This document shows, in pieces, positions 16,511 through 24,483 of a stretch of DNA of 45,596 bases (position 1 is the stretch's first letter; every line of letters starts with the position of its first letter). Source of the stretch: CAZVWJ01 sp964631325 (GTDB lineage: Bacteria > T1Sed10-126); NCBI GenBank assembly GCA_964631325.1, contig CAZVWJ010000020.1, forward strand, positions 1-45,596. Direction: 5' to 3'. The notes below the pieces were generated by a model. That model made no database searches. It worked only from the letters and a program-made list of their open reading frames with translations, and was not told where the DNA came from. The translations under genes and the position numbers were made by a program.

Positions 16511-17119
16511 ATGATTCCAGTTAGAATACACGGTGTTGGAATGAGCCCGCGCAACCAGGGATTTGTCGCATTACTCATGGACGACACGTTTAATAAGTGG
16601 CTGCCCATCTACATCGGTTCTTTTGAAGCCCAGGCTATTGCCATGGAACTCGATGACGTGGAACCACCGCGCCCAATGACTCACGACTTAATGGCCTCCG
16701 TGCTCGGAGACCTGAACGCTGAAATTGAGCGAGTTGTGGTGAATGATCTGCGGGATGGAACTTTTTATGCCAATATTATCTTGCAACCGGAAAATTCGGA
16801 GCAAGAAATAGTAATTGACGCCCGGCCCAGTGATTCTATCGCGCTGGCACTACGGCTTGGCACCGACATTTTCGTTAATGAGGAAGTGATGGAAGAAGCC
16901 GCTGTTCCCGCCCAGACCGAGGACGAAGAAAGTGAAGACAATAAACGACTTAAATTGCTTCAACACCGGTTGAAACGAGCGGTTGAAGAGGAAGAATTTG
17001 AAGAAGCAGCCAATTTGAGGGATGAAATCAAGGAACTACAAAAACAAATTCATGCCCCGGCTGAAGACGAAAAAGATAAGGTGACCGGGGAAGGTTCCCC
17101 GGAAGAAGCCGAGGACTGA
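16511..17119 (+). CDS. Bifunctional nuclease family protein (DUF151) with UVR tail
   Basis: The 202-residue protein has a DUF151/BFN domain (1-125). Landmarks are the GVGMSPRNQGFVALLMDD start, LPIYIGSFEAQAIAMELDDVEPPRPMTHDLM, and IDARPSDSIALALRLGTDIFV. After an acidic linker a UVR motif (EEEEFEEAANLRDEIKEL, about 160-180) follows, and the tail is acidic. BFN domains have reported RNase/DNase activity in plants and DUF151 is widespread in anaerobes, with an unclear role. The UVR motif is the same module found in McsA and ClpC here. GGGAGG lies ten bases before ATG 16511. ATG 16502 is too close to that site. Confidence 0.85.
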   Translation: MIPVRIHGVGMSPRNQGFVALLMDDTFNKWLPIYIGSFEAQAIAMELDDVEPPRPMTHDLMASVLGDLNAEIERVVVNDLRDGTFYANIILQPENSEQEIVIDARPSDSIALALRLGTDIFVNEEVMEEAAVPAQTEDEESEDNKRLKLLQHRLKRAVEEEEFEEAANLRDEIKELQKQIHAPAEDEKDKVTGEGSPEEAED

Positions 17120-17184
17120 TTCTATAGCATTTACTGCTGGATCTGGTTTGTAATTTCCGTTTTTTTCCCTAAAAGCTCGTGCCG

Positions 17185-17214
17185 GAACACTCAGAACCCA
17201 GAACTCAGAACACG
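17185..17214 (+). repeat. Quasi-tandem ACTCAGAAC repeat before tRNA-Ser
   Basis: ACTCAGAAC occurs twice, separated by CCAGA, within a low-complexity run of AACNC words. A similar run lies at 23177-23219, on the far side of the addAB-like genes. Confidence 0.4.
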
Positions 17215-17225
17215 GTTTATTCCGC

Positions 17226-17312
17226 GGAGGGCTGTCCGAATGGCAAGGGACCGGACTTGAAATCCGGCGAAAGGGCTTTCGCCCCGTCCGGGTTCGAATC
17301 CCGGGCCCTCCG
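17226..17312 (+). tRNA. tRNA-Ser (anticodon UGA)
   Basis: An 87-base class II tRNA. The acceptor stem GGAGGGC pairs with GCCCTCC, and the discriminator is G312. The anticodon stem CCGGA/TCCGG encloses the loop CTTGAAA, giving anticodon TGA for serine UCN codons. A long variable arm (AGGGCTTTCGCCC) is typical of tRNA-Ser. The T arm is CCGGG-TTCGAAT-CCCGG. CCA is not encoded. A run of seven T follows at 17315-17321 and may end transcription. Confidence 0.95.
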
Positions 17313-17325
17313 CCTTTTTTTAATT

Positions 17326-17527
17326 GACTTTGTAGAAACCCCTTTTAACTGTCTCTTTCTAACAAAAACTGGGGCTTGAACCCTTCGAAGACGGATTTAT
17401 CGAAATATATGGCCCCTGGAGGGGCTGGTTATATATTTCGATACCTCGGAGCTTCGCTGGAGGCGAAGCCAGAATGAGTCTCGCAAGGGGTTTAAGACCC
17501 AGTTTCATTAAGGGTCTCTACAGAGCC
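17326..17527 (+). mobile_element. Long inverted-repeat MITE-like element behind tRNA-Ser
   Basis: The whole element folds back on itself. The outer ends are GACTTTGTAGAAACCC and, read from the right, GGCTCTGTAGAGACCC. Inside these, AAACTGGGGCTTGAACCC (from about 17366) pairs with AAACTGGGTCTTAAACCC read from about 17503. Next a perfect 13-bp pair TATCGAAATATAT (17398-17410) / ATATATTTCGATA (17431-17443) surrounds a GGCCCC/GGGGCT tip. A separate GCTTCGC/GCGAAGC hairpin lies at 17451-17469. TTAA flanks both sides. It has no coding frame and fills the gap between the tRNA and the AddB-like gene. Confidence 0.55.
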
Positions 17528-17569
17528 TTAAAATTCAGGAGAATAGAGGTTTTGAACTTGAATTTGATG

Positions 17570-17601
17570 TTACTCAATTACTTAATTACTCAATTACTTA
17601 A
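17570..17601 (+). repeat. Two perfect 16-base tandem repeats
   Basis: TTACTCAATTACTTAA occurs twice head to tail immediately before the AddB-like start region. It is AT-rich and could act as an upstream promoter element or be a slippage product. No function can be read. Confidence 0.6.
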
Positions 17602-17615
17602 TCACTCCAACTAAC

Positions 17616-20249
17616 ATGTCCCCAACAATTTCCCGGACTTACTCCATCAAGGAAATTTTCGAACAGACTCGTGATTTCGATTACCTGCTCACCACCGACA
17701 CCCCCCTCGCCGACGCTCTCAATAACCGAATAGATTCACCGCGGCTGGGTAAATTTGCCTACACCCCGCGAGGGCTTGTTTACGAAAACCTGGAGCCGGG
17801 CCGCGACCCCCTGGACCGCCGCGAACTTTTTCTCAAGCTTCACCGGGAAACTGATTTCCACTGGCGCGAGGCACACTATTTACTGCAAAATGTCCTTGAT
17901 TGCTGGCAGGAAAAAGGGCAGCCGGAAAAGATCCTCGACTACAACCAGTTTGCGAACCGGAAGACAAAGCTGGTGGTTGAATTCTTACGCAACACTGACA
18001 ATATCTTTCGCTGTCAGACCAACTTTGACTGGGAACCCAACGGCCCCGTGGTAGTCGTCGGCCACTATCAGTTCAATCAACTGGACCGGCGGCTCTTGCC
18101 CTCCGTCTACGAAACTCTTGATCCGTTGAATGCCGAAGGGAAATTCTCCGTTCCTGAATTCAATATCTTTTCCTCGCTGGAAAATATTGCCCGTGCCGTT
18201 GTCGATTCCCTCGATAAATACCGGCCGACCGACGTGGCTGTAGTCGTTGATTCAGACAGCAACTACCAGGCCCTGCTCGAAGCCGCCTTCCAGGCCGAAG
18301 AAATCCCCTACACAACCAACCGCCTGCTCAGTGACACAGAATTTTTCCGCACCCTGCTCAGCCTGATCGAGGCCGCTTTTAACTCCGAAAACCTCCGGGT
18401 CCGGGAAGTGCGGCCCCTGCTCAAACGGCTGGATTACAACCTGCCGCCGGAATACCGGGAGGAGTTTATCAGCTCTCTTACCGTTGAAACGCTCGAACCG
18501 TTTGTCAACTTACTGGAAGAAATTCCTGAGCTCCGCTTTGCTACCGTGCTTTCTAAATTTAAACAGCTAATCGGACTTGAACTGCCTCACCTTGAAAGCC
18601 TCGTCGAAGAACTGGAGCTCGCTCCCGGGCGAGTCACTCAAGCTCGCCTGAATTTCCTGGAATTCTATGCGAACACCTTTGAGCCCACCCTGGAGGAACA
18701 AAACCAGGCCGGCGTTCTGCTGGTTTCTCCTTCCACTTCCACCTACATTGACCGGCCCGTCGTTTTTTCCCTCGGCCTTGGCGTTAACTGGAGCAGGGAA
18801 CTGCCGCCGCGCCCCTGGATTAATCGTGAACAACAGCAAAAACAAAATATAAATGATTTTAAAATACTCCTCCAGAACGGTGAGCAACAGTATTTTTTTG
18901 TCCGGGACAAGCAAAAAAACGAGCCGGTTACCCCCTGTTACTACTTTAACGTCCTCTTCGAAGAAAAATTCGAAAGCTTCTCCGACCTCCCCTCCCAGCG
19001 CCAACAACCCCGCCCTTCCCCCTCCGAGCCCGGTTTTTCACACCAGCCAATGGAGGTCCCTGGAATTGAAATTGACACCCTCAGCCAGTCCGTGCTCAAC
19101 AAGTTTTTTCGCTGTCCCCGGGCTTATCTTTTTGACCGGCTGTTGCCCACTTTCGACAACCGCTACCTCCAGCGGGGAAAACTGTACCACGAGTTCGCCG
19201 AATTTTACCTCAATCATCCCGACCTGGTGAAATCCGAAGGGCTGGGCACCTTCACCCGGCTGATGCTTGAGAACATGCGTCTTTTTGTTTCCCCCGTCGA
19301 GGAAGAAAAACTTCTCAGCGAATTTAAAATTGGCCTCCAAAACATCATCGAATACCTCGATCAGCACGGCCTTCCTAACCACCATGAACAACAAATGAAG
19401 TCACGGGATGCAGACGACGGGCGAGAGGACAAAAATATTTTCGCTGCTGAATTTGATTGTGAACTGGAAAGTTCCGAGGCAGAAGTCCCCTTCTATGCTC
19501 CGGAACTGGGCGTAAAAGGTAAGATCGATCTCGTCCAGTCAGAAACTCACCTGCTTGATTACAAGAGTGGTCGCAAGCAGACCCTCGGTTCGCTGGTCCG
19601 CCGCGCCAATCTCCGGCTATTTCGCAACGAAGTCGACTTTCAGGCAATCCTTTACCTCTGTTATTATCGCCGCCAGCATCCCGACGAGCGCCTCCAGTTT
19701 ACTTTTTTCTACTTCCTCGACAACCTCGCCGACGTTGTTAAAGGGGGCGGGGAACTGGGCGACACTATAGTCACTGTTAATTATTATCCAGTTACCTTTC
19801 CCGAACAGGTGCCCAGGAAAGAAACTTTTGAAACCTTGACCGGCGGAGTGAGCGAATCCCACGACCGCCGGAAAACACTGGAAAAACTTGGGTTCCCCGC
19901 CTATAACGAATTTTTCCGGAATAATCATTTTCCCCAGTTGCTGGAAAAAGAAGCTCTTCAGGAAACTGAGTTATTCGAACAGTTCGAAGCTTACTGCGTC
20001 GACCGCGTCGGTGATCACTCTTACGTCCACAAGGGCACAGCAAAAACCTTCAGCAAACTGATTAATTTCCGCAGAAATAATTTCTTCAGGGAAGATCTTG
20101 ACGAATTCGAAGAATTTATTCAAACGAACCTGGAGCGAATAAACAACTACTCCCGGGAGCGATTCCCGGTCGAAGGCGGAATTGAAGACTACGACCTGGA
20201 CGAACTGTCCAACCGTGACCTGCTGGTCACTGGTTCCCATGGGCCCTAA
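17616..20249 (+). CDS. AddB-like PD-(D/E)XK nuclease subunit, archaeal-type
   Basis: The 877-residue protein pairs with the next gene as in AddAB/RexAB, which resects double-strand ends for recombination. The C-terminal nuclease domain shows SQSVLNKFFRCPRAYLFD (about 490), YHEFAEFY, then GVKGKIDLV and LLDYKSG (PD-(D/E)XK core, about 650) and QAILYLCYY. The N-terminal half has no Walker A. The C-terminus lacks the trailing cysteines that form the Fe-S cluster in Bacillus AddB, although the first cysteine (RCPRAY) is present. It is also much shorter than the roughly 1160 residues of AddB. My recollection is that haloarchaea carry this type. Codons are more C/G-ending than in flanking genes, which suggests transfer. 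No clear ribosome binding site precedes ATG 17616. Confidence 0.75.
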   Translation: MSPTISRTYSIKEIFEQTRDFDYLLTTDTPLADALNNRIDSPRLGKFAYTPRGLVYENLEPGRDPLDRRELFLKLHRETDFHWREAHYLLQNVLDCWQEKGQPEKILDYNQFANRKTKLVVEFLRNTDNIFRCQTNFDWEPNGPVVVVGHYQFNQLDRRLLPSVYETLDPLNAEGKFSVPEFNIFSSLENIARAVVDSLDKYRPTDVAVVVDSDSNYQALLEAAFQAEEIPYTTNRLLSDTEFFRTLLSLIEAAFNSENLRVREVRPLLKRLDYNLPPEYREEFISSLTVETLEPFVNLLEEIPELRFATVLSKFKQLIGLELPHLESLVEELELAPGRVTQARLNFLEFYANTFEPTLEEQNQAGVLLVSPSTSTYIDRPVVFSLGLGVNWSRELPPRPWINREQQQKQNINDFKILLQNGEQQYFFVRDKQKNEPVTPCYYFNVLFEEKFESFSDLPSQRQQPRPSPSEPGFSHQPMEVPGIEIDTLSQSVLNKFFRCPRAYLFDRLLPTFDNRYLQRGKLYHEFAEFYLNHPDLVKSEGLGTFTRLMLENMRLFVSPVEEEKLLSEFKIGLQNIIEYLDQHGLPNHHEQQMKSRDADDGREDKNIFAAEFDCELESSEAEVPFYAPELGVKGKIDLVQSETHLLDYKSGRKQTLGSLVRRANLRLFRNEVDFQAILYLCYYRRQHPDERLQFTFFYFLDNLADVVKGGGELGDTIVTVNYYPVTFPEQVPRKETFETLTGGVSESHDRRKTLEKLGFPAYNEFFRNNHFPQLLEKEALQETELFEQFEAYCVDRVGDHSYVHKGTAKTFSKLINFRRNNFFREDLDEFEEFIQTNLERINNYSRERFPVEGGIEDYDLDELSNRDLLVTGSHGP

Positions 20250-23154
20250 TCCCCAGCAACAAAAATTAATTGAATCCAGCCGGGGAATCTACCTGGTCGA
20301 CGCCGGGGCGGGAACCGGCAAAACCTATGCCCTGGTCCGCCGCTACGCCCATCTGCTGGAAACCGAAAAAGTTGATCCGGCAGATCTGCTCTTTATCACT
20401 TTTACCACCAGTGCCGCCGAAGAAATGAAAGAACGAGTCCTCAATCTCTGCGGCGAAACAGTCAGCCCCCTCGCCCTGGAGGAAGCCCCCATTTCAACCT
20501 TCCACAGCCTCTGCAACCGTCTGCTCAAGCAGTACGGATTTGAAGCGCCCGCGCACCTGGGTTTTAAGCAGGGAATTACCCCCTCCACCCGGGTACTGGA
20601 AAATAACCTGCTGGAGGAAAATAAATTTCGTCGTTTTCTTGACGATTTCCTCGCCGCTCATCCGGAATACGAATCCTTTTTTACCGTATTAAACCGACGG
20701 GAAGCACTGCTTGATTTAATCAAATCACTCGCCGCCAAGGGCATTTTCCCGACCCAAAAGAATGGAGAAAAGGACTGGTATCAACACGGCGAAGCATACC
20801 TGGACGGTGATCTCTCTCGTTTTCGGGAACTGGTTGAACCGCTGAATTCGCCCGGGCGGGGCAGTCGGGGACCCACCCAGGCGGAATTATTGAAACGGGC
20901 CAAGGGAGCCTGGCGTAACAAGTGCTTCCCGCCCTCGGCCCCGGAAAAAAATACACTTGCCGGCGGTGAACACGGAAAAATTGTCAGCCCTGAACTGCTG
21001 GAGAAAGCGTTCGGAGAGAACCGAGAAAAATTAAAACAGTTCCTTCACGACCTCTACTTTTCCTACGTCAGTTACTGCCTGCGGGAGGATTACCTTAACT
21101 TCGGCTTCCTGATGATGTTTGCCTATGTTCTGCTCTGCGAATCACCACAAATTCGAGCTGCCAACCGGCATCGTTTCGTGATGGTCGATGAGTTCCAGGA
21201 CACCAGTGAAATCCAGTTTAAACTAACTTTACTCCTCTCGCAAACCAACAACATCTGCGTGGTCGGGGACTGGAAACAGAGCATCTACAGTTTCCAGTAC
21301 GCTTCAGTTGAAAATATCCAGCAGTTTGAAACCCGCCTCAAACAGTACAAGCAGGAGTTAAACGCCGATGCCAGCCGGGTTGATTACCCGGTGGATAACG
21401 TGGATTCTATCCCGCTGGTGCAAAACTACCGCTCCTCACAGGAAATCCTGGATTTTGCCCGCCACGGATTGACCCTGCCCGGTCGGAAAAGCGAGGACCT
21501 GGACTCCCAAAAAATTCTCAGCGAACTCGTCGACCTGGAAGCCCAACGCCAGCCCCACTCCACCACAATCCAGGGGCTAGAAAGTGAAGCAGAGACCGAG
21601 GCTATCCTCGAAAAAATACAGAGCCTGGTTGAGAACCCGGAGTATAAAATTACTCACGCCGGGGAACCGGAATTAATTGGCTACGAAGATATCGCCGTTC
21701 TCACCCGCAACCGAAACTTTGGGCTCCGGCTCCAGGAAAAAGCTCGAGAATATAACCTGCCAGTGGCCTACGAAGGGGGGCTGGAGCTGTTCAAAACTGA
21801 TCCGGCAATCCTTCTGCTCGCCTGGTTGCGGGTATTAGAGGATAAAAATTCTGAACGTGGTTGGGCGGTCATCCTGGAGGAGGCCGGCTACAACCTGGCG
21901 GAACTGAAAGCAATCCTGGGGTCCGAAGAAGAAACCGGCTGTTTTGACCGCTGTCCGGGGCAATTCAAGCAATTCCGCGAAGAACTACTCAGCCTTGATA
22001 ACGGCTCCTTTCACCGCTGGATTGCCGCCCTTTCCCACCGGATTTTCAGCCGCTATGACTGCCATGACCCGATTGCCGACCGGCTGATCGAGGTGCTCTA
22101 TTCAACTGCCCTGGAGACCCGCTATAATCTCGGGGAATTAGTTAATTTTATTGAAGCAAATATTGAAGCCGATTCGGTTTACGAGGTCAGCAACAACGAA
22201 GAAAATACAGTAACCGTCCAGACTATCCACTCGGCCAAGGGACTGGAATATCCAGTGGTTTTTGTGGCCGACGTCAACAGCAGTCATTTTCCCGGCCGGG
22301 GGGGACGCCGGCCGGTAATTGATTACCACGATCCGCTGGGCCTGCGGCAGAAGAAGCACTTTCGCCGCGAGCCCGTGCCCTATGTTTATGATAACTGGCG
22401 GGCAACCCTGCTTCACCGCACACTAAGCGGCCGCTACGACGAGGAACGACGGTTAATTTACGTGGCAATGACCAGGGCCCGTGATTACCTCTTTCTTACC
22501 GCCAAACCCGACAAAACCAGCCCCTTCTTTGAAAACCTCCGGGAAAAAATGGAGGTTGAACACGTCGAAGCGCCCGAGCCGGAGGAAGTGGCGCGCGAGC
22601 ATAAGGAGAGCCGCGGACTTGAATACAAACCGGTCTCTCACTCCGGCCGGCTCAAGCTCTCCGTTCACGATATAATGACCGAACCCGGAGAGGCCGAAGC
22701 CGGCCGGGGCGCGGAATTCGGCAGAAAATTACACAATTTTGCTGAAAAATACGCCGCAGGTAATTCCCTTGAACCAGATAACGAGGATCAACGTCACGTC
22801 TGCAACTGGCTGGAAGATCAGCTTAACTCTGCCGAGCCCTTGATTGAGAAATCCTGCCTGCTCCCTTTCACTTTGCCGGACCTTGAAGTCTTGCTGGCCG
22901 GCACGATTGATCTGGTACTCGTCGGTCCGGAAAAAATCCAGGTGATTGATTATAAGACCGACCTTGATCGAACCCGTGAACCCGAATACAAGAAACAGCT
23001 CAGCGTTTACTACCACGTGATCGCCGAGCTCTACCCCGAGCGCCAGGTTGTTCCCCAAATTTTCTACACGACAGAACCCACCCCCCAACCGCCGTTTGAA
23101 CCACTGACTCTCTCCGAACTAAAAGAGTCCGTCACTAACACTCTAAACTTTTAG
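20239..23154 (+). CDS. AddA-like UvrD-family helicase-nuclease
   Basis: The 971-residue protein has all superfamily 1A helicase motifs: Walker A DAGAGTGKT (about 23), Ia FTTSAAEEM, Walker B MVDEFQDTS, III VVGDWKQSIYSFQYA, IV NYRSSQEI, V TIHSAKGLEYPVVFVADV, and VI RRLIYVAMTRARDYL. The C-terminal nuclease domain has AEFGRKLHNFAEKY, GTIDLVLV and QVIDYKTD. This is the AddA plan with two nuclease subunits in the complex. I place the start at ATG 20239, which overlaps the partner stop by 11 bases. An in-frame ATG at 20182 would add 19 non-conserved residues. Codon use is GC-rich like the partner, so the pair probably arrived together. Confidence 0.87.
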   Translation: MGPNPQQQKLIESSRGIYLVDAGAGTGKTYALVRRYAHLLETEKVDPADLLFITFTTSAAEEMKERVLNLCGETVSPLALEEAPISTFHSLCNRLLKQYGFEAPAHLGFKQGITPSTRVLENNLLEENKFRRFLDDFLAAHPEYESFFTVLNRREALLDLIKSLAAKGIFPTQKNGEKDWYQHGEAYLDGDLSRFRELVEPLNSPGRGSRGPTQAELLKRAKGAWRNKCFPPSAPEKNTLAGGEHGKIVSPELLEKAFGENREKLKQFLHDLYFSYVSYCLREDYLNFGFLMMFAYVLLCESPQIRAANRHRFVMVDEFQDTSEIQFKLTLLLSQTNNICVVGDWKQSIYSFQYASVENIQQFETRLKQYKQELNADASRVDYPVDNVDSIPLVQNYRSSQEILDFARHGLTLPGRKSEDLDSQKILSELVDLEAQRQPHSTTIQGLESEAETEAILEKIQSLVENPEYKITHAGEPELIGYEDIAVLTRNRNFGLRLQEKAREYNLPVAYEGGLELFKTDPAILLLAWLRVLEDKNSERGWAVILEEAGYNLAELKAILGSEEETGCFDRCPGQFKQFREELLSLDNGSFHRWIAALSHRIFSRYDCHDPIADRLIEVLYSTALETRYNLGELVNFIEANIEADSVYEVSNNEENTVTVQTIHSAKGLEYPVVFVADVNSSHFPGRGGRRPVIDYHDPLGLRQKKHFRREPVPYVYDNWRATLLHRTLSGRYDEERRLIYVAMTRARDYLFLTAKPDKTSPFFENLREKMEVEHVEAPEPEEVAREHKESRGLEYKPVSHSGRLKLSVHDIMTEPGEAEAGRGAEFGRKLHNFAEKYAAGNSLEPDNEDQRHVCNWLEDQLNSAEPLIEKSCLLPFTLPDLEVLLAGTIDLVLVGPEKIQVIDYKTDLDRTREPEYKKQLSVYYHVIAELYPERQVVPQIFYTTEPTPQPPFEPLTLSELKESVTNTLNF

Positions 23155-23176
23155 CCAGTTTTATATGGTTTGAATC

Positions 23177-23219
23177 CGCAACTCGCAACCCGTAACACGC
23201 AACTCACAACACGAAACTG
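23177..23219 (+). repeat. Quasi-tandem CGCAACTC repeat after the AddA-like gene
   Basis: Imperfect tandem words (CGCAACTCGCAACC, CGTAACACGCAACTCACAAC, ACGAAACTG) form a low-complexity run between two convergent genes. It resembles the run at 17185-17214. Confidence 0.4.
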
Positions 23220-23224
23220 AGTTT

Positions 23225-23398
23225 TCAGCGGTAATCTTCTTCCACGTCCGACTCCTCATAGCGGACAATTCGACCGTAGGCTTCATACAACTCATCCCAG
23301 CTCAGCTCCTCGACTTCCGTCGAACTAAAATCGGAAACTTCCACCAGGGCCGCGCGAATCTCCTCCCGCGGTGGATAAGAAAAATCATCTTCTGACAT
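23225..23398 (-). CDS. Small acidic protein of 57 residues
   Basis: A short complete frame starts at ATG (complement 23396-23398), preceded by a strong AGGAAGGAG site 8-9 bases upstream. It ends TGA at 23225. The product starts MSEDDFSYPPREEIRAAL and ends YEESDVEEDYR. It has about 17 Asp/Glu and few Lys, no membrane segment and no Cys. It is convergent with the AddA-like gene. I do not recognise the family. The acidic composition and short length would suit a small regulatory or DNA-mimic protein, but that is speculation. Confidence 0.7.
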   Translation of the reverse strand: MSEDDFSYPPREEIRAALVEVSDFSSTEVEELSWDELYEAYGRIVRYEESDVEEDYR

Positions 23399-23606
23399 AT
23401 TCAATCACTCCTTCCTGTATATATTTGTTCTTTGCAAACTTAGTTTATCCTATATTAAAATCAAACCAAGAAAGATTTTAAATTCTGATCTTCCCACTTC
23501 TATTTTGACAGTTCCTCCTGGAAAAGGTATTGTATTAATTGACTGACAACTAAACAGAAAAAAATAGTTTGTGAAAACGAAAAAAACAAAATTATCGCCT
23601 TTAATT

Positions 23607-23763
23607 AGAGCCTCTCCGAAAAGTCCCCTCTCCCCTGGTGGGAGAGGGTCAGGGTGAGGGGGAAAAAGGTCAAGGGCGTGGTTCGGCCTCTACGCCTCTT
23701 CACCCCCACCTTAATCCTCCCCCATCGAGGGGGAGGAAATTTTATCCCTTTTCGGTGGCGGTC
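23607..23763 (+). mobile_element. MITE-like element, CTCTCCGAAAAG-end family (long copy)
   Basis: This copy has the GAGCCTCTCCGAAAAG left end. The right end, read inward, is GACCGCCACCGAAAAG. TAATTA flanks both sides (23601-23606 and 23764-23769). It carries the shared CCCTCTCCCCTGGTGGGAGAGGG palindrome plus a second palindrome CCTCCCCCATCGAGGGGGAGG, which the two shorter copies lack. It fills the gap before the pseudopilin gene. Confidence 0.6.
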
Positions 23764-23833
23764 TAATTAATTCCGTTCGATGAAAATCTCGCCGTAAATT
23801 AACCTGATACACTTCCGGTAACAAGGAGAAATT

Positions 23834-24214
23834 ATGATTTTCACAACCATGAACTCATTGTTTAATAAAACAAAAAACAGGCGAGCCGGCTTCAGTTTGG
23901 TCGGCATGCTGGTAGTGATCGTGATTGTCGGTATTGTCTTTTGGTATTTTTTCAGTAGCGGGGGCTCCGGTGGAAGTTATAACCCGCCTTCAAAGGACAA
24001 GATTCAGAAAGACCTACAGAGAGCTCGCCGGGGAGCCACGAAACAGGAGAAAGCCACCCTGAAGCAAGCGCTCAAAAGATACCGAGTCAACTACGGAAAA
24101 TACCCCGAAACACTCAATAAACTATCGGAGAAAGGATACGTCCCAAACAGCGCCTTGACCGACGCCAACGGTCATCCCTACGACTATAACCCAGAAACTG
24201 GGCGAATAAACTGA
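23834..24214 (+). CDS. GspG-like pseudopilin lacking Glu5
   Basis: The 126-residue protein has a prepilin leader of 17-18 residues rich in Lys/Arg (KTKNRRAG), then FSLVGMLVVIVIVGIVFWYFF. This is the type IV prepilin cleavage and membrane motif, but Gly stands in the +5 position where nearly all pilins have Glu. The C-terminal domain has LKRYRVNYGKYPETLNKL and DANGHPYDYNPETG, as in type II secretion major pseudopilins. AAGGAG precedes the ATG. No assembly ATPase, prepilin peptidase or secretin is in the window. It may be a minor, tip-type subunit or act with a distant system. Its neighbour, the ComEA-domain cyclase, makes a DNA-uptake link worth testing. Confidence 0.75.
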   Translation: MIFTTMNSLFNKTKNRRAGFSLVGMLVVIVIVGIVFWYFFSSGGSGGSYNPPSKDKIQKDLQRARRGATKQEKATLKQALKRYRVNYGKYPETLNKLSEKGYVPNSALTDANGHPYDYNPETGRIN

Positions 24215-24274
24215 ACATGACAAAATAATCCCGGCAAAGGACTTTCTAAATTTTTTCTAAAAAGATACCAAAAC

Positions 24275-24329
24275 GATAGTTGAATAAACTCTCTCCAAAA
24301 GTATTTATTCAAGCTTGAATTCAACTATC
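24275..24329. repeat. AT-rich nested inverted repeat after the pseudopilin gene
   Basis: GATAGTTGAAT at 24275-24285 is perfectly complementary to ATTCAACTATC at 24319-24329. A second overlapping pair TGAATAAA/TTTATTCA (24281-24288, 24304-24311) allows an alternative fold. It may act as a bidirectional terminator between convergent genes. Confidence 0.45.
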
Positions 24330-24357
24330 AAATGCAACAACTTTCATTCTATCATTC

Positions 24358-24447
24358 TTCCCCCTTGATGGGGGAGGTTAGGTGGGGGTGAACACTGTTC
24401 GCGTCATCGTTCCCCCTCCCCTTAGTCCCCTCCCACCAGGGGAGGGG
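24358..24447. repeat. REP-like doublet of G/C-rich palindromes
   Basis: Two palindromes in opposite orientation: CCCCC-TTGAT-GGGGG near 24359-24374, and CCCCTCCC-accag-GGGAGGGG near 24427-24447. Between them are GGTTAGGTGGGGGTGA and TTCCCCCTCCCCTTAGT tails. The motifs resemble the interior of the CTCTCCGAAAAG-end elements. It lies between the convergent pseudopilin and cyclase genes. Confidence 0.5.
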
Positions 24448-24483
24448 AGATATAGTGGCAGTCGTTACTGTTTTATGTTGCAC

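Noticed and set aside
17179..17379. A 66-codon open frame spanning the tRNA-Ser gene
   Set aside because: It covers the whole tRNA and its frame follows the tRNA sequence; it has no ribosome binding site and is not protein-like.
17570..17601. CRISPR-like array
   Set aside because: The two 16-base units are directly abutting with no spacers, and no cas gene is nearby. No CRISPR array was seen anywhere in the window.
17616..20249. Standard Bacillus-type Fe-S AddB
   Set aside because: Only the first cluster cysteine is present, the protein is much shorter, and the N-terminal ATP loop is absent.
17226..23398. Integrase-type genomic island with attachment sites at tRNA-Ser
   Set aside because: No second copy of the tRNA 3' end is visible downstream, and no integrase gene is present.
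23834..24214. Major type IV pilin
   Set aside because: The missing Glu5, small size and lack of other pilus genes make a main structural pilin unlikely.
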